Assembly (NCBI GenBank): GCA_041160865.1
Contig: JBEAVQ010000003.1
Location: forward strand, 1 to 64,000
Direction: 5' to 3'
Length of the DNA stretch: 64,000 bases
Source of the DNA: Aquidulcibacter sp041160865
GTDB lineage: Bacteria; Pseudomonadota; Alphaproteobacteria; Caulobacterales; Aquidulcibacteraceae
This document shows positions 42,848 through 52,277 of the stretch, one piece after another (position 1 is the first letter of the stretch; each line of letters starts with the position of its first letter). The position numbers and the translations under genes were made by a program. The notes under the pieces were generated by a model. It was not told the DNA's origin. It made no database searches and saw only the letters and a list, made by a program, of their open reading frames with translations.

Positions 42848-44775
42848 ATGTGTTTTAAAAATCCGGTTGCCGCCGTGGATGACTTGCAAACCCTTGATGA
42901 TATCTTGAGCAATCTGCCGCATGGCATTTTTGTTCGATGCAAAGACGAAATTCTATTTGCAAACAAGGCCGCTGCACGGGTCTTTGGATTTAACACCGTC
43001 CGAGAGCTGACGGATCATCGCGCAGTCAACGCAATGATGGGCACGTTCGTGCAGCCTCAAACGAGGCCAGAGCGCAGGTTTGCTTACTTTTCAACCAAGG
43101 ACGGCGAATTGTTTTTCGCCGATGCAACCGAGCGGGTGATCGATTTTCCAGGTCAGCAAGCGGTACAAATTACACTCAATACGCCACTTCAATCGGCCGA
43201 AGATTTGTCAAATTCGCAAACCTTGGTGGAGCGTTATGCCTTGGCACTGCATCACGCTAAGCTTGGCGTTTGGGATCACGACTGTGTCGCCAACTCCCAT
43301 TAGTTTTCACCATCCTGCCGCGACATTTTGGGCCTTCCCCAGGCAGACTCACGCACATTTCAGTCTGTATTTGAAGACCTGATCTATCCTGAAGATCGGT
43401 CTTTGGTGCGCGCAGCTTGTGCAAAGGCATTTGGCGAACGCGTGCCTATACGGCGCAATTTCGAATTATGTTGCCAACTGGTGAGATACGCTGGGTGTCG
43501 GCGACGGACACAAGCATCCATGACAGCAACGGCCTTGTATTGCGCTTTGCCGGTACAATCGTGGACATTAGCGACCAGAAGCACAAAGAGCGCGAATTGA
43601 TCGAAGCGCGAACAACTGCCCAAGCAGGGCTTGAGGCCAAAAACCGTTTTGTATCAGGCCTCAGTCATGAGTTTCGTACCCCCATTTACGCGCTTATGGC
43701 CCTACAGCGACTCCTCAAGGAACAAGCAAACCGGCCCGAACTAACAAACTTGGTTGAGGCTTCTGAATTAGCCGGGGAGCAATTATTGTCGCTGGTCGAT
43801 TCAGCGCTTGACCTTTCCGGGATAGACTCCAGCACGGTGGATGTCCGCACAAACCCGTTTCCGCTCGCCAAGACCTGCTTGACAGCGTGTGACGCCATGA
43901 ATTTGCGCACCGCGGCGCGTCGGATTGACCTTCAACTCGATATAGATCACGCTGCGCAGGCCAATTTCCTCGGCGACTAAAAGCTGTTCTTGCGGACGCT
44001 ACAAGCTATGTTGCGCCACGCGATTGAGCGCAGTGGGCCGGGCACCATGAAAGTGCGCCTCAGTGCTGGTGAGAATGGCCATGGTGCCTTGGTCGTCTTG
44101 CAGGATCTCGGTGCGCCTTATTCTAGTCTTGAAGCCCGCAGCCTGTTTGAGCCCTTCTCCAGCATTCAAACACCCGATAATCTCATCACGCAAAGCAATG
44201 GGATTGATCTGCCTTTGGCGCGCAAACTAGCGCGGGCCATGGGCGGCGACGTCACAATTGCCACGCGGGGCACCCGCAATGGTTCGATCCAATTCTATCT
44301 GCCGCTCGAACGGGTGGCGAGTAATCTGGATGAGCCGATTGTGTCGATCGATCATACCCGCGCTTTGTGCATTTTGGTTGTGGAAGACGATTTGATTAAT
44401 CAAAGGATCATAGCCGTCATCCTTGAACAATTAGGCCATTCCTGCGTGATTGTTGCCGATGGTGTTATGTGTTTGGAGACAATCCAGAAAGCCCGCTTCG
44501 ATGCCATTTTGATGGATTTGCAAATGCCCAACATGGATGGCTATTAAGCCACACGCCAGATTCGGGCTATAGAGGCAGACTTGCAGGCGGTCGATTTTCC
44601 AGCGATGCCGATAATTGCTTTGATCGCTGATGCGCGACCGGAGACGCATGAGGACGCTTTTGCGGCGGGCATGACCGGCTTTTTGAATAAGCCGATCTCA
44701 ATTCCAGAGCTTTATGAGGCTTTAGCCCCAATCGCCGCAGCCTTAGCCGAAGAACCCACAACACAGCGTGGGTAA
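42848..44775 (+). pseudogene. Hybrid histidine kinase pseudogene (one frameshift, three in-frame stops)
   Basis: A 640-codon relic of a PAS-PAS-HisKA-HATPase-receiver kinase. The first PAS unit (42848 onward) ends at TAG (43301-43303), just before FSPSCRDILGLP of a second PAS. A 1-base deletion near 43445-43447 shifts from GERVP to YTAQFRIMLPTGEIRW. The kinase core is readable with its phosphate-accepting histidine in LSHEFRTP. TAA at 43978 interrupts NFLGD-KLFLRTLQAM, where Glu is expected, and TAA at 44545 interrupts MPNMDGY-ATRQIRAIE, again at a Glu position in the receiver domain. Sequence around the lesions is otherwise well preserved, so inactivation is recent. Confidence 0.88.
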
Positions 44776-44794
44776 ATCGGCAGGGGCCACTGGA

Positions 44795-44875
44795 CTAGTC
44801 TAGGCGCTTGAACTCAATCAGGTTCAAGAGAGCCATGGCACCAACGGCCAAAACGAGTGCGAGGATGGCATACAT
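44795..44875 (-). CDS. 26-residue single-span membrane peptide
   Basis: An ATG at 44873-44875 is preceded by a perfect TAAGGAG ribosome site eight bases upstream. The frame encodes 26 residues: a hydrophobic run MYAILALVLAVGAMALLNLI followed by EFKRLD and a stop. It lies in the 166-base gap between the pseudogene and the divergent NUDIX gene. The strong ribosome site, a full-length transmembrane span and a charged C-terminal tail argue for a real membrane peptide such as a subunit or regulator. No partner is evident. Confidence 0.6.
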   Translation of the reverse strand: MYAILALVLAVGAMALLNLIEFKRLD

Positions 44876-44941
44876 TGTGGAAACTCCTTATGTCGTTGGG
44901 TGTCTCTCTAGCGGCATTGGCACGCGCCGCCAAGTCACCCT

Positions 44942-45409
44942 ATGCAAAGCCTCATGATAAAGTTTCTTCGCAAATCTGTGATACATACGTGGTTCCGACT
45001 GTCGCGCGGGGCGACCTTGGGTGTGCGCATTCTGGCGATAGACGCCCAAGACCGTGTTTGCTTGGTGCGCCACACCTATTTGCCCGGCTGGCACCTTCCG
45101 GGCGGCGGAGTGGAAAGTGGAGAACACGCGCTAGATGCGGCCATCAAAGAAGCGCGCGAGGAAGCAGGCCTGATTATTCGACCTGAAGACTTACGCCTGA
45201 TCTCCATTCACACCAATTTTGCCTATTTCAAAGGCGACCATGTCTTACTTTATCGAGCCGACGCGTGGACAACCCAGCCAACCGACCGCGCCCATGAGAT
45301 CGCAGAGCATGGCTTTTTCTCGCTGAACGATTTGCCAATTGGCACAACGGCCAGCACCCACCGCCGGCTTTCAGAAGCAAAAGACGGGCTTAGTTCGCCG
45401 ACTTGGTAG
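44942..45409 (+). CDS. NUDIX hydrolase
   Basis: A 155-residue protein with a Nudix box from Gly55 to Leu77: GGGVESGEHALDAAIKEA then REEAGL. It fits Gx5Ex7REUxEExGU except Lys for Arg at 69, and the metal-binding EE pair is intact. N-terminal GVRILAIDAQDRVCLVRHTY and PGWHLPGG match pyrophosphohydrolases acting on nucleotides or diphosphate compounds; the substrate is unknown. Its last 20 bases overlap the convergent serine hydrolase. Confidence 0.85.
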   Translation: MQSLMIKFLRKSVIHTWFRLSRGATLGVRILAIDAQDRVCLVRHTYLPGWHLPGGGVESGEHALDAAIKEAREEAGLIIRPEDLRLISIHTNFAYFKGDHVLLYRADAWTTQPTDRAHEIAEHGFFSLNDLPIGTTASTHRRLSEAKDGLSSPTW

Positions 45410-46625
45410 AAGCTGTTGGCGCTTTTGCTGCGGCCTCTGCATCGATCAAATCTTGGACTTGCTTGTAGAAGACTTCCCGGGCTGCCCCCTCGGGCCCATC
45501 TGTCGCGCGGGTCCAATTGGCGTTGGAGGCAATCACCAACTTGCGCTTGGGATCTATAAAGATGCCTTGCCCAAAAATGCCCTGTGCCGACACGCTGCCG
45601 TCATCATAAGTCCACCATTGATAGCCATAGCCACGCCCCGGCTCGCCATAATCCATTTTCTTGGTGGTCGCTTTGGCAAACCAGTCGGCGGGGACCACTT
45701 GGCTGTCACCAATCTTACCGCCAGCCAACACAAATTGCCCCATGCGAGCATAGTCGCGGATTGCCATCTGCAAACAACAACCGGCAATCTCCTGACCCGT
45801 GCTGTTGAGGATCCAAGTTGCCTTTTGTTCCATGCCGAACGGCTTCCAAATCTTCTCAGACAAATAGGTCGCAAGTGGCTTTTTGGTGGCAGAACTGACC
45901 AAAATGCCAACCAAATTGGTCTCGCCAGTATTATAGTTCCAAACAGTACCGGGAGCGTGGGCACGGGGTAGTTTGCGCATATAGCTGGTCGTGGCATCAA
46001 CGCCATCATCAGCCTTTGCATTATTGAACTTCGCTACATCCGAGTTTGGGTTTTCATAATCCTCATTCCACGCAACACCCGACGACATGGTGAGCAATTG
46101 CTCCACCGTCACATCGTCATAGGCAGAGCCTTTGAGGCCCGGAATATAGGTTGAAACTTTATCAGACAGGCTCTTGATATAGCCGTCCTGAATGGCGGCC
46201 CCCACCAAAGTGGAAGTGTAGGACTTAGCGACAGAAAAGCTTGTCCAGCGACCAGCGGCGTCAAAGCCGAGGCCATATTTCTCGAACCGGACCTTCCCAT
46301 CTTGGATGATGACAATGCCAGACGAACGCTGTGCCTGCATATAAGCGTCGATATTCGGGATCGCTAAGGGGGCACCAACAGGCAGGTCTGACGCCTTAGG
46401 CCCTGCCTCGACCACATGGCTTTTAGCCAAAAAATCCAACCGATCCATCGCCCGAAACGCGGCATCGCGCTGGGGAATAGACCAGAACAAAACATCCCTA
46501 TTGGTCGGCAATTGCGCTAAAACGCCTTTGGTTTCTTTATCCAAGCCATTGAAGGCAAACGCACCCGCACCAGCCAAAACGAGCGCAGCAATCCCAAGAA
46601 CCGGGGCCAAGAAACCTTTTTTCAT
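45390..46625 (-). CDS. Serine hydrolase, beta-lactamase-like family (second copy)
   Basis: A 411-residue class C-type serine hydrolase with an N-terminal hydrophobic signal or anchor (about 4-26). The catalytic Ser131-x-x-Lys134 is in FSVAKSYTS and the second motif Tyr-x-Asn is in VWNYNTGETN. It shares the MSSGV-WNEDYENPN and AKxTxxLNSTGQEIAG type segments with the 8993-10291 protein but lacks its Pro-rich linker. It is followed closely upstream by ilvE on the same strand (8 bases apart). Substrate unknown. Confidence 0.85.
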   Translation of the reverse strand: MKKGFLAPVLGIAALVLAGAGAFAFNGLDKETKGVLAQLPTNRDVLFWSIPQRDAAFRAMDRLDFLAKSHVVEAGPKASDLPVGAPLAIPNIDAYMQAQRSSGIVIIQDGKVRFEKYGLGFDAAGRWTSFSVAKSYTSTLVGAAIQDGYIKSLSDKVSTYIPGLKGSAYDDVTVEQLLTMSSGVAWNEDYENPNSDVAKFNNAKADDGVDATTSYMRKLPRAHAPGTVWNYNTGETNLVGILVSSATKKPLATYLSEKIWKPFGMEQKATWILNSTGQEIAGCCLQMAIRDYARMGQFVLAGGKIGDSQVVPADWFAKATTKKMDYGEPGRGYGYQWWTYDDGSVSAQGIFGQGIFIDPKRKLVIASNANWTRATDGPEGAAREVFYKQVQDLIDAEAAAKAPTASTKSAN

Positions 46626-46633
46626 GAACGCTC

Positions 46634-47509
46634 CTATGCGTGTTTGCCGCGTACCAGCGCATCATAGGTGTGGACCATATCTTCACACACACGGCCTGGC
46701 TGGTAGTGGATGCCAGCAATCTCTTTGACTGGTGTTACTTCTGCTGCGGTGCCTGTGATGAAGCATTCAGAGAAATTGCCGAGTTCCTCAGGCATGATCG
46801 TCCGCTCAACCACTTCATAGCCCTTTTTGCGCGCGAGGCGGATCACGGTCTGCCGCGTGATGCCATTGAGGAAGCAATCGGGCACGGGGGTATGGATCGC
46901 CCCGTCTTGTATGAAAAAGACATTCGCACCAGTGGCTTCGGCCACATGACCGCGCCAATCGAGCATCAAGGCATCTGCATAGCCTTCCGCTTCTGCGGCA
47001 TGCTTTGAATCTGTACAGATCATGTAAAGACCAGCCGCTTTGGCTTCACAGGGGGCGGTCTTTGGATCGGGCCTGCGCCATTTAGCGTGGGTCATGCGAA
47101 TCCCGCTCATCTTATCGGCGAAGTAACTGCCCCATTCCCAGACAGCAACTGCGGCGCGGATGGTGCTTTGTTGTGCTGACACGCCCATCATTTCGCTGCC
47201 CCGCCACATAACAGGGCGGATGTAGCAATTTTCAAAGCCGTTGCGGGCCATGGCTTCGGCCTTGGCGGACTCAATATCTGCCACAGTGAATGCGGGCTTC
47301 ATCCCCAAAATCTCTGCCGACCGGAACAAACGCTCTGTATGGCGCAGGCTTTCAAAGATCTGACCGTCATAGGCGCGCTCGCCCTCAAAGATCGACGAGC
47401 CGTAATGGAGACCATGGGTCAAGACGTGCACTTTCGCCTCGCGCCAAGGCTTAAATTCGCCGTCCATCCAGATCCAGCCGTCGCGATCGTCGTAAGGAAT
47501 GAAAGTCAT
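46634..47509 (-). CDS. ilvE: Branched-chain amino-acid aminotransferase
   Basis: A 291-residue fold-IV PLP aminotransferase for Leu, Ile and Val. HVLTHGLHYGSSIFEGERAY (28-47) is the family start, the PLP lysine is about Lys157 in CEAKAAGLYM, and ALMLDWRGHVAEATGANVFF and TRQTVIRLARKKGYEVVER follow. The start at 47509 places MTFIPYDDRDGW at the expected N-terminus; the longer frame to 47590 has no support. It is divergent from the marR-type gene at 47606. Confidence 0.92.
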   Translation of the reverse strand: MTFIPYDDRDGWIWMDGEFKPWREAKVHVLTHGLHYGSSIFEGERAYDGQIFESLRHTERLFRSAEILGMKPAFTVADIESAKAEAMARNGFENCYIRPVMWRGSEMMGVSAQQSTIRAAVAVWEWGSYFADKMSGIRMTHAKWRRPDPKTAPCEAKAAGLYMICTDSKHAAEAEGYADALMLDWRGHVAEATGANVFFIQDGAIHTPVPDCFLNGITRQTVIRLARKKGYEVVERTIMPEELGNFSECFITGTAAEVTPVKEIAGIHYQPGRVCEDMVHTYDALVRGKHA

Positions 47510-47605
47510 GTGTCTTGCGCCTAGTTCAGTGTATAGGTTTATCAAAGCTTCACAGTCGGTGGGCTTGAACCCAAATGCGATGAGACGCAATCTCTTGGAC
47601 CAGCC

Positions 47606-48160
47606 ATGACTGTCAACACCTTACCGAACGCTTTTGCCAGATCAAGCAGCCCTGCCGCAGGCGGGCCACGCCTCTATTTACGCGAAGATGAGCTCGACCG
47701 CGGGGTTTCCTTGATTTTTAAGGCGGGTGATTTGTTGAAGGCGTCCACAGAAGCACTTAGACAACAACACCAAGTTTCTTGGGCCGAAGCGCGTTGCCTG
47801 TGCGAATTATTGGGCCATCCCCTCCCAGTTCTAAAGCTTGCAGCAGAACTTGGACTGAGCAAACAAGCCATGTTAAAGACGCTCGACGAATTAGAATCGC
47901 GCACTTGGTTGCACCGCGCAGAAGATTCGCGCGATGGACGGCGCAAAATTGTTCATCTCACCGCCCAAGGCACCACGGTCGCAACCGAACTGGCTTTGGC
48001 TATGCGCAGCTGTTTGGCCGCCGCATACCGGGTCGCAGGCAGTGAAGCTGTGGCGGGGTGCGACAAAGTCCTTTCTACGCTTATAGGGTCGCCCACCGGA
48101 ATTACCTCGTCTGCAACATCGAACGTGTCACCAAAACCCACACCTAATAGAGCTCCCTAA
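47606..48160 (+). CDS. MarR-family regulator, PetP-like
   Basis: A 184-residue winged-helix protein. The helix-turn-helix is in AAELGLSKQAMLKTLDELES and the wing in HRAEDSRDGRRKIVHLT. It overlaps the downstream response regulator by one base (TAATG), and a histidine kinase follows. A MarR gene directly before an OmpR-type regulator, with ilvE divergent, matches the petP-petR arrangement of alphaproteobacteria such as Rhodobacter. The PetP name is by gene order only. Confidence 0.82.
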   Translation: MTVNTLPNAFARSSSPAAGGPRLYLREDELDRGVSLIFKAGDLLKASTEALRQQHQVSWAEARCLCELLGHPLPVLKLAAELGLSKQAMLKTLDELESRTWLHRAEDSRDGRRKIVHLTAQGTTVATELALAMRSCLAAAYRVAGSEAVAGCDKVLSTLIGSPTGITSSATSNVSPKPTPNRAP

Positions 48161-48855
48161 TGGCCCCTCGAGCACCAGCCGATCATCCAGCCCACCTGCT
48201 TGTTGTCGATGATGATGATCGCATTCGCAGCCTCTTGAAGCGCTATCTCAGTGGCCTTGGTTATTCAGTGACCGAGGCTTCAGATGCGGCTAGCGCCCGC
48301 AAGCTAATGGATGCCTTGATGTTTGATCTTGTTATCTTGGACGTGATGATGCCAGGGGAGGATGGCGTTTCGCTGACCCGTTCCGTAAGAGGTGAGCGCG
48401 ATACGCCCATCATTCTTCTGACCGCTTTGGGTGACCCAAGCCACAGGATTGAGGGTCTCACTGCGGGTGCCGACGATTACCTCGGCAAGCCTTTTGAGCC
48501 TGAGGAATTGGCTTTACGCGTCGCAGCAATCTTAAAGCGCGCGCGCCCTGCTCCTGCAGCCGACCTGCTGCTATTAGGTTCTGCCACTTGGAACACCACC
48601 AAAGGCGAGTTGCGCCGAGATGGGGCTTTGGTGCGTTTGACCGATGCTGAACGAGATCTGCTGACCGCCCTAGCAGCCAGACCCGGCGCGACCATCACGC
48701 GGGAAGAATTGGCGCGCAAAGCAGGTGTGACGGTCGAGCGGTCGATTGATGTGCAGGTCACCCGCTTGCGCCGTAAATTGGAAGATGATCCGGCAGAGCC
48801 TCATTATCTGCAGACGGTCCGTGGGCTTGGCTATCGGTTGATGCATGATGCGTAA
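48160..48855 (+). CDS. petR: OmpR-family response regulator, PetR-like
   Basis: A 231-residue two-domain regulator. The receiver has the acidic pocket VVDDDD (15-20), phospho-acceptor Asp61 in VILDVMMPGEDG and the Lys in GKPF. The C-terminal winged helix (about 135-230) has ITREELARKAGVTVERSIDV and VTRLRRKLEDDP. Start and stop are coupled with the MarR gene before it; the kinase follows after 27 bases. The PetR identity is inferred from order. Confidence 0.87.
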   Translation: MAPRAPADHPAHLLVVDDDDRIRSLLKRYLSGLGYSVTEASDAASARKLMDALMFDLVILDVMMPGEDGVSLTRSVRGERDTPIILLTALGDPSHRIEGLTAGADDYLGKPFEPEELALRVAAILKRARPAPAADLLLLGSATWNTTKGELRRDGALVRLTDAERDLLTALAARPGATITREELARKAGVTVERSIDVQVTRLRRKLEDDPAEPHYLQTVRGLGYRLMHDA

Positions 48856-48882
48856 AACTGTTTTGCGGCAAGGCCTTTTACG

Positions 48883-50193
48883 ATGGACCTAAAGGCGCTG
48901 ATCCCGCGCGGGCTTTTTGCCCGCTCACTCCTTATCATCGTCTTGCCCGTGGCGATCATGCAAATGGTCGTAACTTACTTGTTCTTTGATTTGCATTGGG
49001 AACAAGTTAGCCGGCGCTTGAGTGAAGGTGCAGCAGGCGATGTTGCCCTCCTTACCCAACTTTATTCTGACAATCCGACAGCTGAAAACCTCGTTGCCGT
49101 TACCAATTATGCACGGGCAGACTTGCGCCTCTCGGTTGCCCTACAGAAGCAGGCCAAATTGCCAGAGCGAGAGCGCCTTGCGGTGATACCCGCCTTTGAC
49201 CGTACCTTGCGGCGGGCTTTGTCCGGGTCAGTACGGCAGAAATTCTGGTTTGATACGACGCGTTATCCCGATTATGTCGACATACGGGTTGAAGTGCCCG
49301 GTGGGGTTTTGCGCTTTTTAGCCTATCGCGACCGGGTTTTTGCCTCGACAGGTGGTATCTTTATTCTTTGGTTAGCAGGCGCGACCATACTTTTGGCCAC
49401 GGTCTCAGTCCTATTCATCCGCAATCAAGTCCGCCCGATGGAGCGGCTGGCTGATGCAGCTGATCGGTTCGGACGGGGCGAGAATGTCAGCCTCAAGCCC
49501 GCAGGTTCAGCCGAAGTGCGTCGGGCAACCTTAGCCTTCTTGCAGATGCGCGGGCGCATTCAACGCCATATCGAGCAACGCACGAATCTGCTTGCCGGGG
49601 TCAGCCATGATTTACGCACCCCGCTTACGCGTCTCAAGCTGCAATTGGCCATGATGCCCCCTTCCAGCGATATTGACGAAGCACGCAAAGATATAGTCGA
49701 GATGGAGGGGATGCTCGAAGAGTATTTGGCCTTTGCGCAAGGCCAATGGTCGGAAGAACCAGAAGCGGTGGATCTGGCTGAAATTGGCCGAGCCATCATT
49801 CAAGATGCTTCCCGCGCTGGTCGCGAAATAGATGGGTCCGGCCTTTCTGCTAACCTGCCCACCTCGGGCCGCCCGATCGCCTTAAAACGCTGCCTTTCTA
49901 ACCTCGTTGAGAATGCCCTGTCCTTTGGTCAAACGGTAGCGATTAGTTCATCGGAGAGCAGCGACGCCATCTATCTTTATGTTGACGATGATGGCCCTGG
50001 GATTCCGCCTGAAAGCTACGAAGAGGCGCTAAAGCCATTTTCCAGGCTAGATCCGGCCCGCAACCAGAATCGCAAGGGGGTCGGGTTGGGGCTGGCGCTT
50101 GCTTATGACGCGGCCCGCTCACACGGTGGCAACTTGGCGCTGTCGCGCTCTACCTTGGGGGGTCTTCGGGTGAGTGTCCGTCTGCCGCTTTAG
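48883..50193 (+). CDS. EnvZ-type sensor histidine kinase
   Basis: A 436-residue inner-membrane kinase. Membrane helices lie at about 14-36 and 156-180, enclosing a periplasmic domain of about 120 residues. A HAMP domain follows (NQVRPMERLADAADRFGRGE), then the HisKA domain with His242 in GVSHDLRTPLTRLKLQL and a HATPase with DDGPGIPPE and GVGLGLALAYD. It is the likely partner of the preceding PetR-like regulator. The end overlaps the convergent COQ9-like gene by 44 bases. Confidence 0.92.
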   Translation: MDLKALIPRGLFARSLLIIVLPVAIMQMVVTYLFFDLHWEQVSRRLSEGAAGDVALLTQLYSDNPTAENLVAVTNYARADLRLSVALQKQAKLPERERLAVIPAFDRTLRRALSGSVRQKFWFDTTRYPDYVDIRVEVPGGVLRFLAYRDRVFASTGGIFILWLAGATILLATVSVLFIRNQVRPMERLADAADRFGRGENVSLKPAGSAEVRRATLAFLQMRGRIQRHIEQRTNLLAGVSHDLRTPLTRLKLQLAMMPPSSDIDEARKDIVEMEGMLEEYLAFAQGQWSEEPEAVDLAEIGRAIIQDASRAGREIDGSGLSANLPTSGRPIALKRCLSNLVENALSFGQTVAISSSESSDAIYLYVDDDGPGIPPESYEEALKPFSRLDPARNQNRKGVGLGLALAYDAARSHGGNLALSRSTLGGLRVSVRLPL

Positions 50194-50824
50194 GGTGCTT
50201 TGGGCGCAACGAACCCGATTTCAGAAACTCAGCGAATTGATCGCCGCAGTCCAACCGATCTTCGCTCTCGCGCAGCGTTTGGTCGAGGCCCGCCATGGTC
50301 TTAGACAAGTCGGCATCATCCTTCAGCCAGAGCGCTTCTGCTAGGCGCAACCGACGGGCAAGCCCTAGGACACGGGCGGCAGCCTTGAGGCTATCGGTTG
50401 AAATACCTACCGCTTCTAAAGCCCAAGCCGCGGTCCGCAGCCTTCTTGCGGCGCGAGCAAACCCTGCAACAGGTTCTTGGGTATCAGCTTCTAGGATCGA
50501 AACCCAAGCGGCCCGTTGATCCTGCATCGCATCAAATCGTGCCATCAAAACATCAAACAAACGATCCCGGGTTGACGCTTCTTCTTCGATATATACCGAA
50601 GCTTCCAGCATCGCACGATCCAACATTTGGTCGAGATATTCGACTACAGAAAAGCGCGTAATCCCAGCTTCCGCGCAGGCCGAAAGGCTTTGTCCTGCCT
50701 GTTGGCAAAGGCTGAGCAAGCCGACATCAGCCCATGATTTTTCGGCGCACAGAGCCAAAGCCGCTTCGCCCAGGGCTTTAAGGAGCGTTGTGTGCAAGGA
50801 TGGGTCGCGGTTGATCATGCGCAC
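50150..50824 (-). CDS. TetR/COQ9-like protein
   Basis: A 224-residue helical protein. The first 60 residues are TetR-like but lack a clear recognition helix. The segment STRDRLFDVLMARFDAMQDQRAAW resembles the core of COQ9-type proteins, which are TetR-fold lipid binders needed for ubiquinone synthesis. Its operon partner ubiK (ubiquinone accessory factor) supports this reading. It is the last gene of ubiK-ybjN-proC-this, 26 bases after proC. A true TetR regulator remains possible. Confidence 0.65.
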   Translation of the reverse strand: MRMINRDPSLHTTLLKALGEAALALCAEKSWADVGLLSLCQQAGQSLSACAEAGITRFSVVEYLDQMLDRAMLEASVYIEEEASTRDRLFDVLMARFDAMQDQRAAWVSILEADTQEPVAGFARAARRLRTAAWALEAVGISTDSLKAAARVLGLARRLRLAEALWLKDDADLSKTMAGLDQTLRESEDRLDCGDQFAEFLKSGSLRPKHPKAADGHSPEDPPR

Positions 50825-50850
50825 AATATAGGGTGCAATGGACTGCGCGG

Positions 50851-51657
50851 CTACTTGCCCAATTGGCGCGAGCGATGGATCGCCGCTTCAACCGCGCGCC
50901 GTACCAAGGTTACAATCCCGCCACCGGCCGTCAAAGCATCTGTTGCGGCGGCGGTTGTGCCTTCCGGGCTCGTCACAGCGCGGCGCAAATCCTGCGGGCT
51001 TTGCCCGGTTTGCTCCATTAAGGCTGCCGCGCCGATCACAGTCTGCCAAGCCAATCGCTCAGCCATTGAACGGTCTAGGCCTTCGGCTTCACCAGCTGCC
51101 GCCATGGCTTCAGCCAAAAGGAACACATAGGCCGGGCCAGACCCAGACACGGCAGTAACCGCATCCATCTGCTTTTCGCTTTGAAGCTTTTCCACTGTTC
51201 CGAGCGGACGCAAAAGGGAAACTGCCAAAGCTTCCGCCTCAGAGGGCACCGTCGGGCTATTCCAATAAGCCGTTACGCCTTTTCCGATTTGACCGGGCGT
51301 ATTGGGCATCGCACGGATCACGTGGCTAGCGCAAAGAACCTCCGTAATCTTGGCCGTGCCAAGTCCGGCCATAATCGACAGCACCAATGTATGATCAGAA
51401 ACCAGATGCTTGATGGTCTGTTCACCCAAACTTGGAAACAACTGAGGTTTAATGCCCAAGACAACGCAGTCAAAAGGGGCGCACTCGGCAGGGTCCGGGT
51501 TCAAGACCCAGTTTTGCGCACCGATAATTTCTGACACTTCCGACGATGGATAAGGCTCATACACCACTAAATCGAACGTATCGGACATCGGGACCCATCC
51601 GCGCAACATGGCTCCGCCCATCCGGCCACCGCCGACAAGCGCAATTCTCTTTTTCAT
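50851..51657 (-). CDS. proC: Pyrroline-5-carboxylate reductase
   Basis: A 268-residue enzyme for the last step of proline synthesis. The Rossmann motif is IALVGGGRMGGAM near the N-terminus. The C-terminal signature is AVTAVSGSGPAYVFLLAEAM and QTVIGAAALMEQTGQSP, then RRAVTSPEGTTAAATDAL. Length is normal. The start at 51657 gives the canonical N-terminus with GAGAGG upstream; a TTG three codons earlier overlaps the ybjN stop. Confidence 0.94.
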   Translation of the reverse strand: MKKRIALVGGGRMGGAMLRGWVPMSDTFDLVVYEPYPSSEVSEIIGAQNWVLNPDPAECAPFDCVVLGIKPQLFPSLGEQTIKHLVSDHTLVLSIMAGLGTAKITEVLCASHVIRAMPNTPGQIGKGVTAYWNSPTVPSEAEALAVSLLRPLGTVEKLQSEKQMDAVTAVSGSGPAYVFLLAEAMAAAGEAEGLDRSMAERLAWQTVIGAAALMEQTGQSPQDLRRAVTSPEGTTAAATDALTAGGGIVTLVRRAVEAAIHRSRQLGK

Positions 51658-51662
51658 AAAAC

Positions 51663-52172
51663 TCAAGCCTCTCCGGCGGTCTCAAACAAAGCTGCTTGGG
51701 CGGCCTCTTCAGGTGTTTTGCCCGCCCATAGCAAGAAGTTAAATGCAGGATAAAACCGCTCACAGGCTTCCACACCGGCAGCCAGAATGGCCGCCACTTC
51801 AGCAGGCTCTGGCGTATCGCGGCCGATCAATGGCACCACCGCCCGCCACGACAGTGCATTATCGTCGGAAGAAAGCTCGAAATGACCCAACCAAAGTGCT
51901 TCATTCAACAAGGCAAGCAAAGAAGCAATGTCGCCCCGGCGCATGCGAGGGGCCTTCAGGTCAAAGATTAGACTCAACGCCAAGGAAGGTGCGTCTTCGC
52001 GGGCAATAAAAATCCCATGCAAATCACAATAGGTCATGGAAGCGGCAAAGTGGATTTCTTCGTCTAAACGCTCATAAGCTTTGGAGTCAGCGGCCAGAAC
52101 GGCTTCAACCGTATCTAGAGTGTCCACATCTTCGAAAAAATCTTCGTCTCGAAGCGTAAATTGACGGTCCAT
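51663..52172 (-). CDS. YbjN-domain protein
   Basis: A 169-residue protein of the YbjN (type III secretion chaperone-like fold) family. It has MTYCDLHGIFIAREDAPSLA, RRGDIASLLALLNEALWLGH and GVEACERFYPAFNFLLWAGK, the family pattern. The start is set at 52172 with GGAGG five bases upstream. The exact function of YbjN in alphaproteobacteria is not known; it is linked here to proC and ubiK in one operon. Confidence 0.82.
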   Translation of the reverse strand: MDRQFTLRDEDFFEDVDTLDTVEAVLAADSKAYERLDEEIHFAASMTYCDLHGIFIAREDAPSLALSLIFDLKAPRMRRGDIASLLALLNEALWLGHFELSSDDNALSWRAVVPLIGRDTPEPAEVAAILAAGVEACERFYPAFNFLLWAGKTPEEAAQAALFETAGEA

Positions 52173-52277
52173 GGTAACCTCCACGGTGGTTCGCTTACAA
52201 ACGGCACACGAATCGCGAGCCGCTATTGGGCATGGTTGGCGGGAATGGCGCGCGCTGCAAGCGCTGCGCCAATGCTT

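Noticed and set aside
43328..44547. Separate small kinase and receiver genes instead of a pseudogene
   Set aside because: The pieces follow one another in the exact domain order, two of the breaks are single codons in the same frame, and none of the pieces has a ribosome site at its first ATG.
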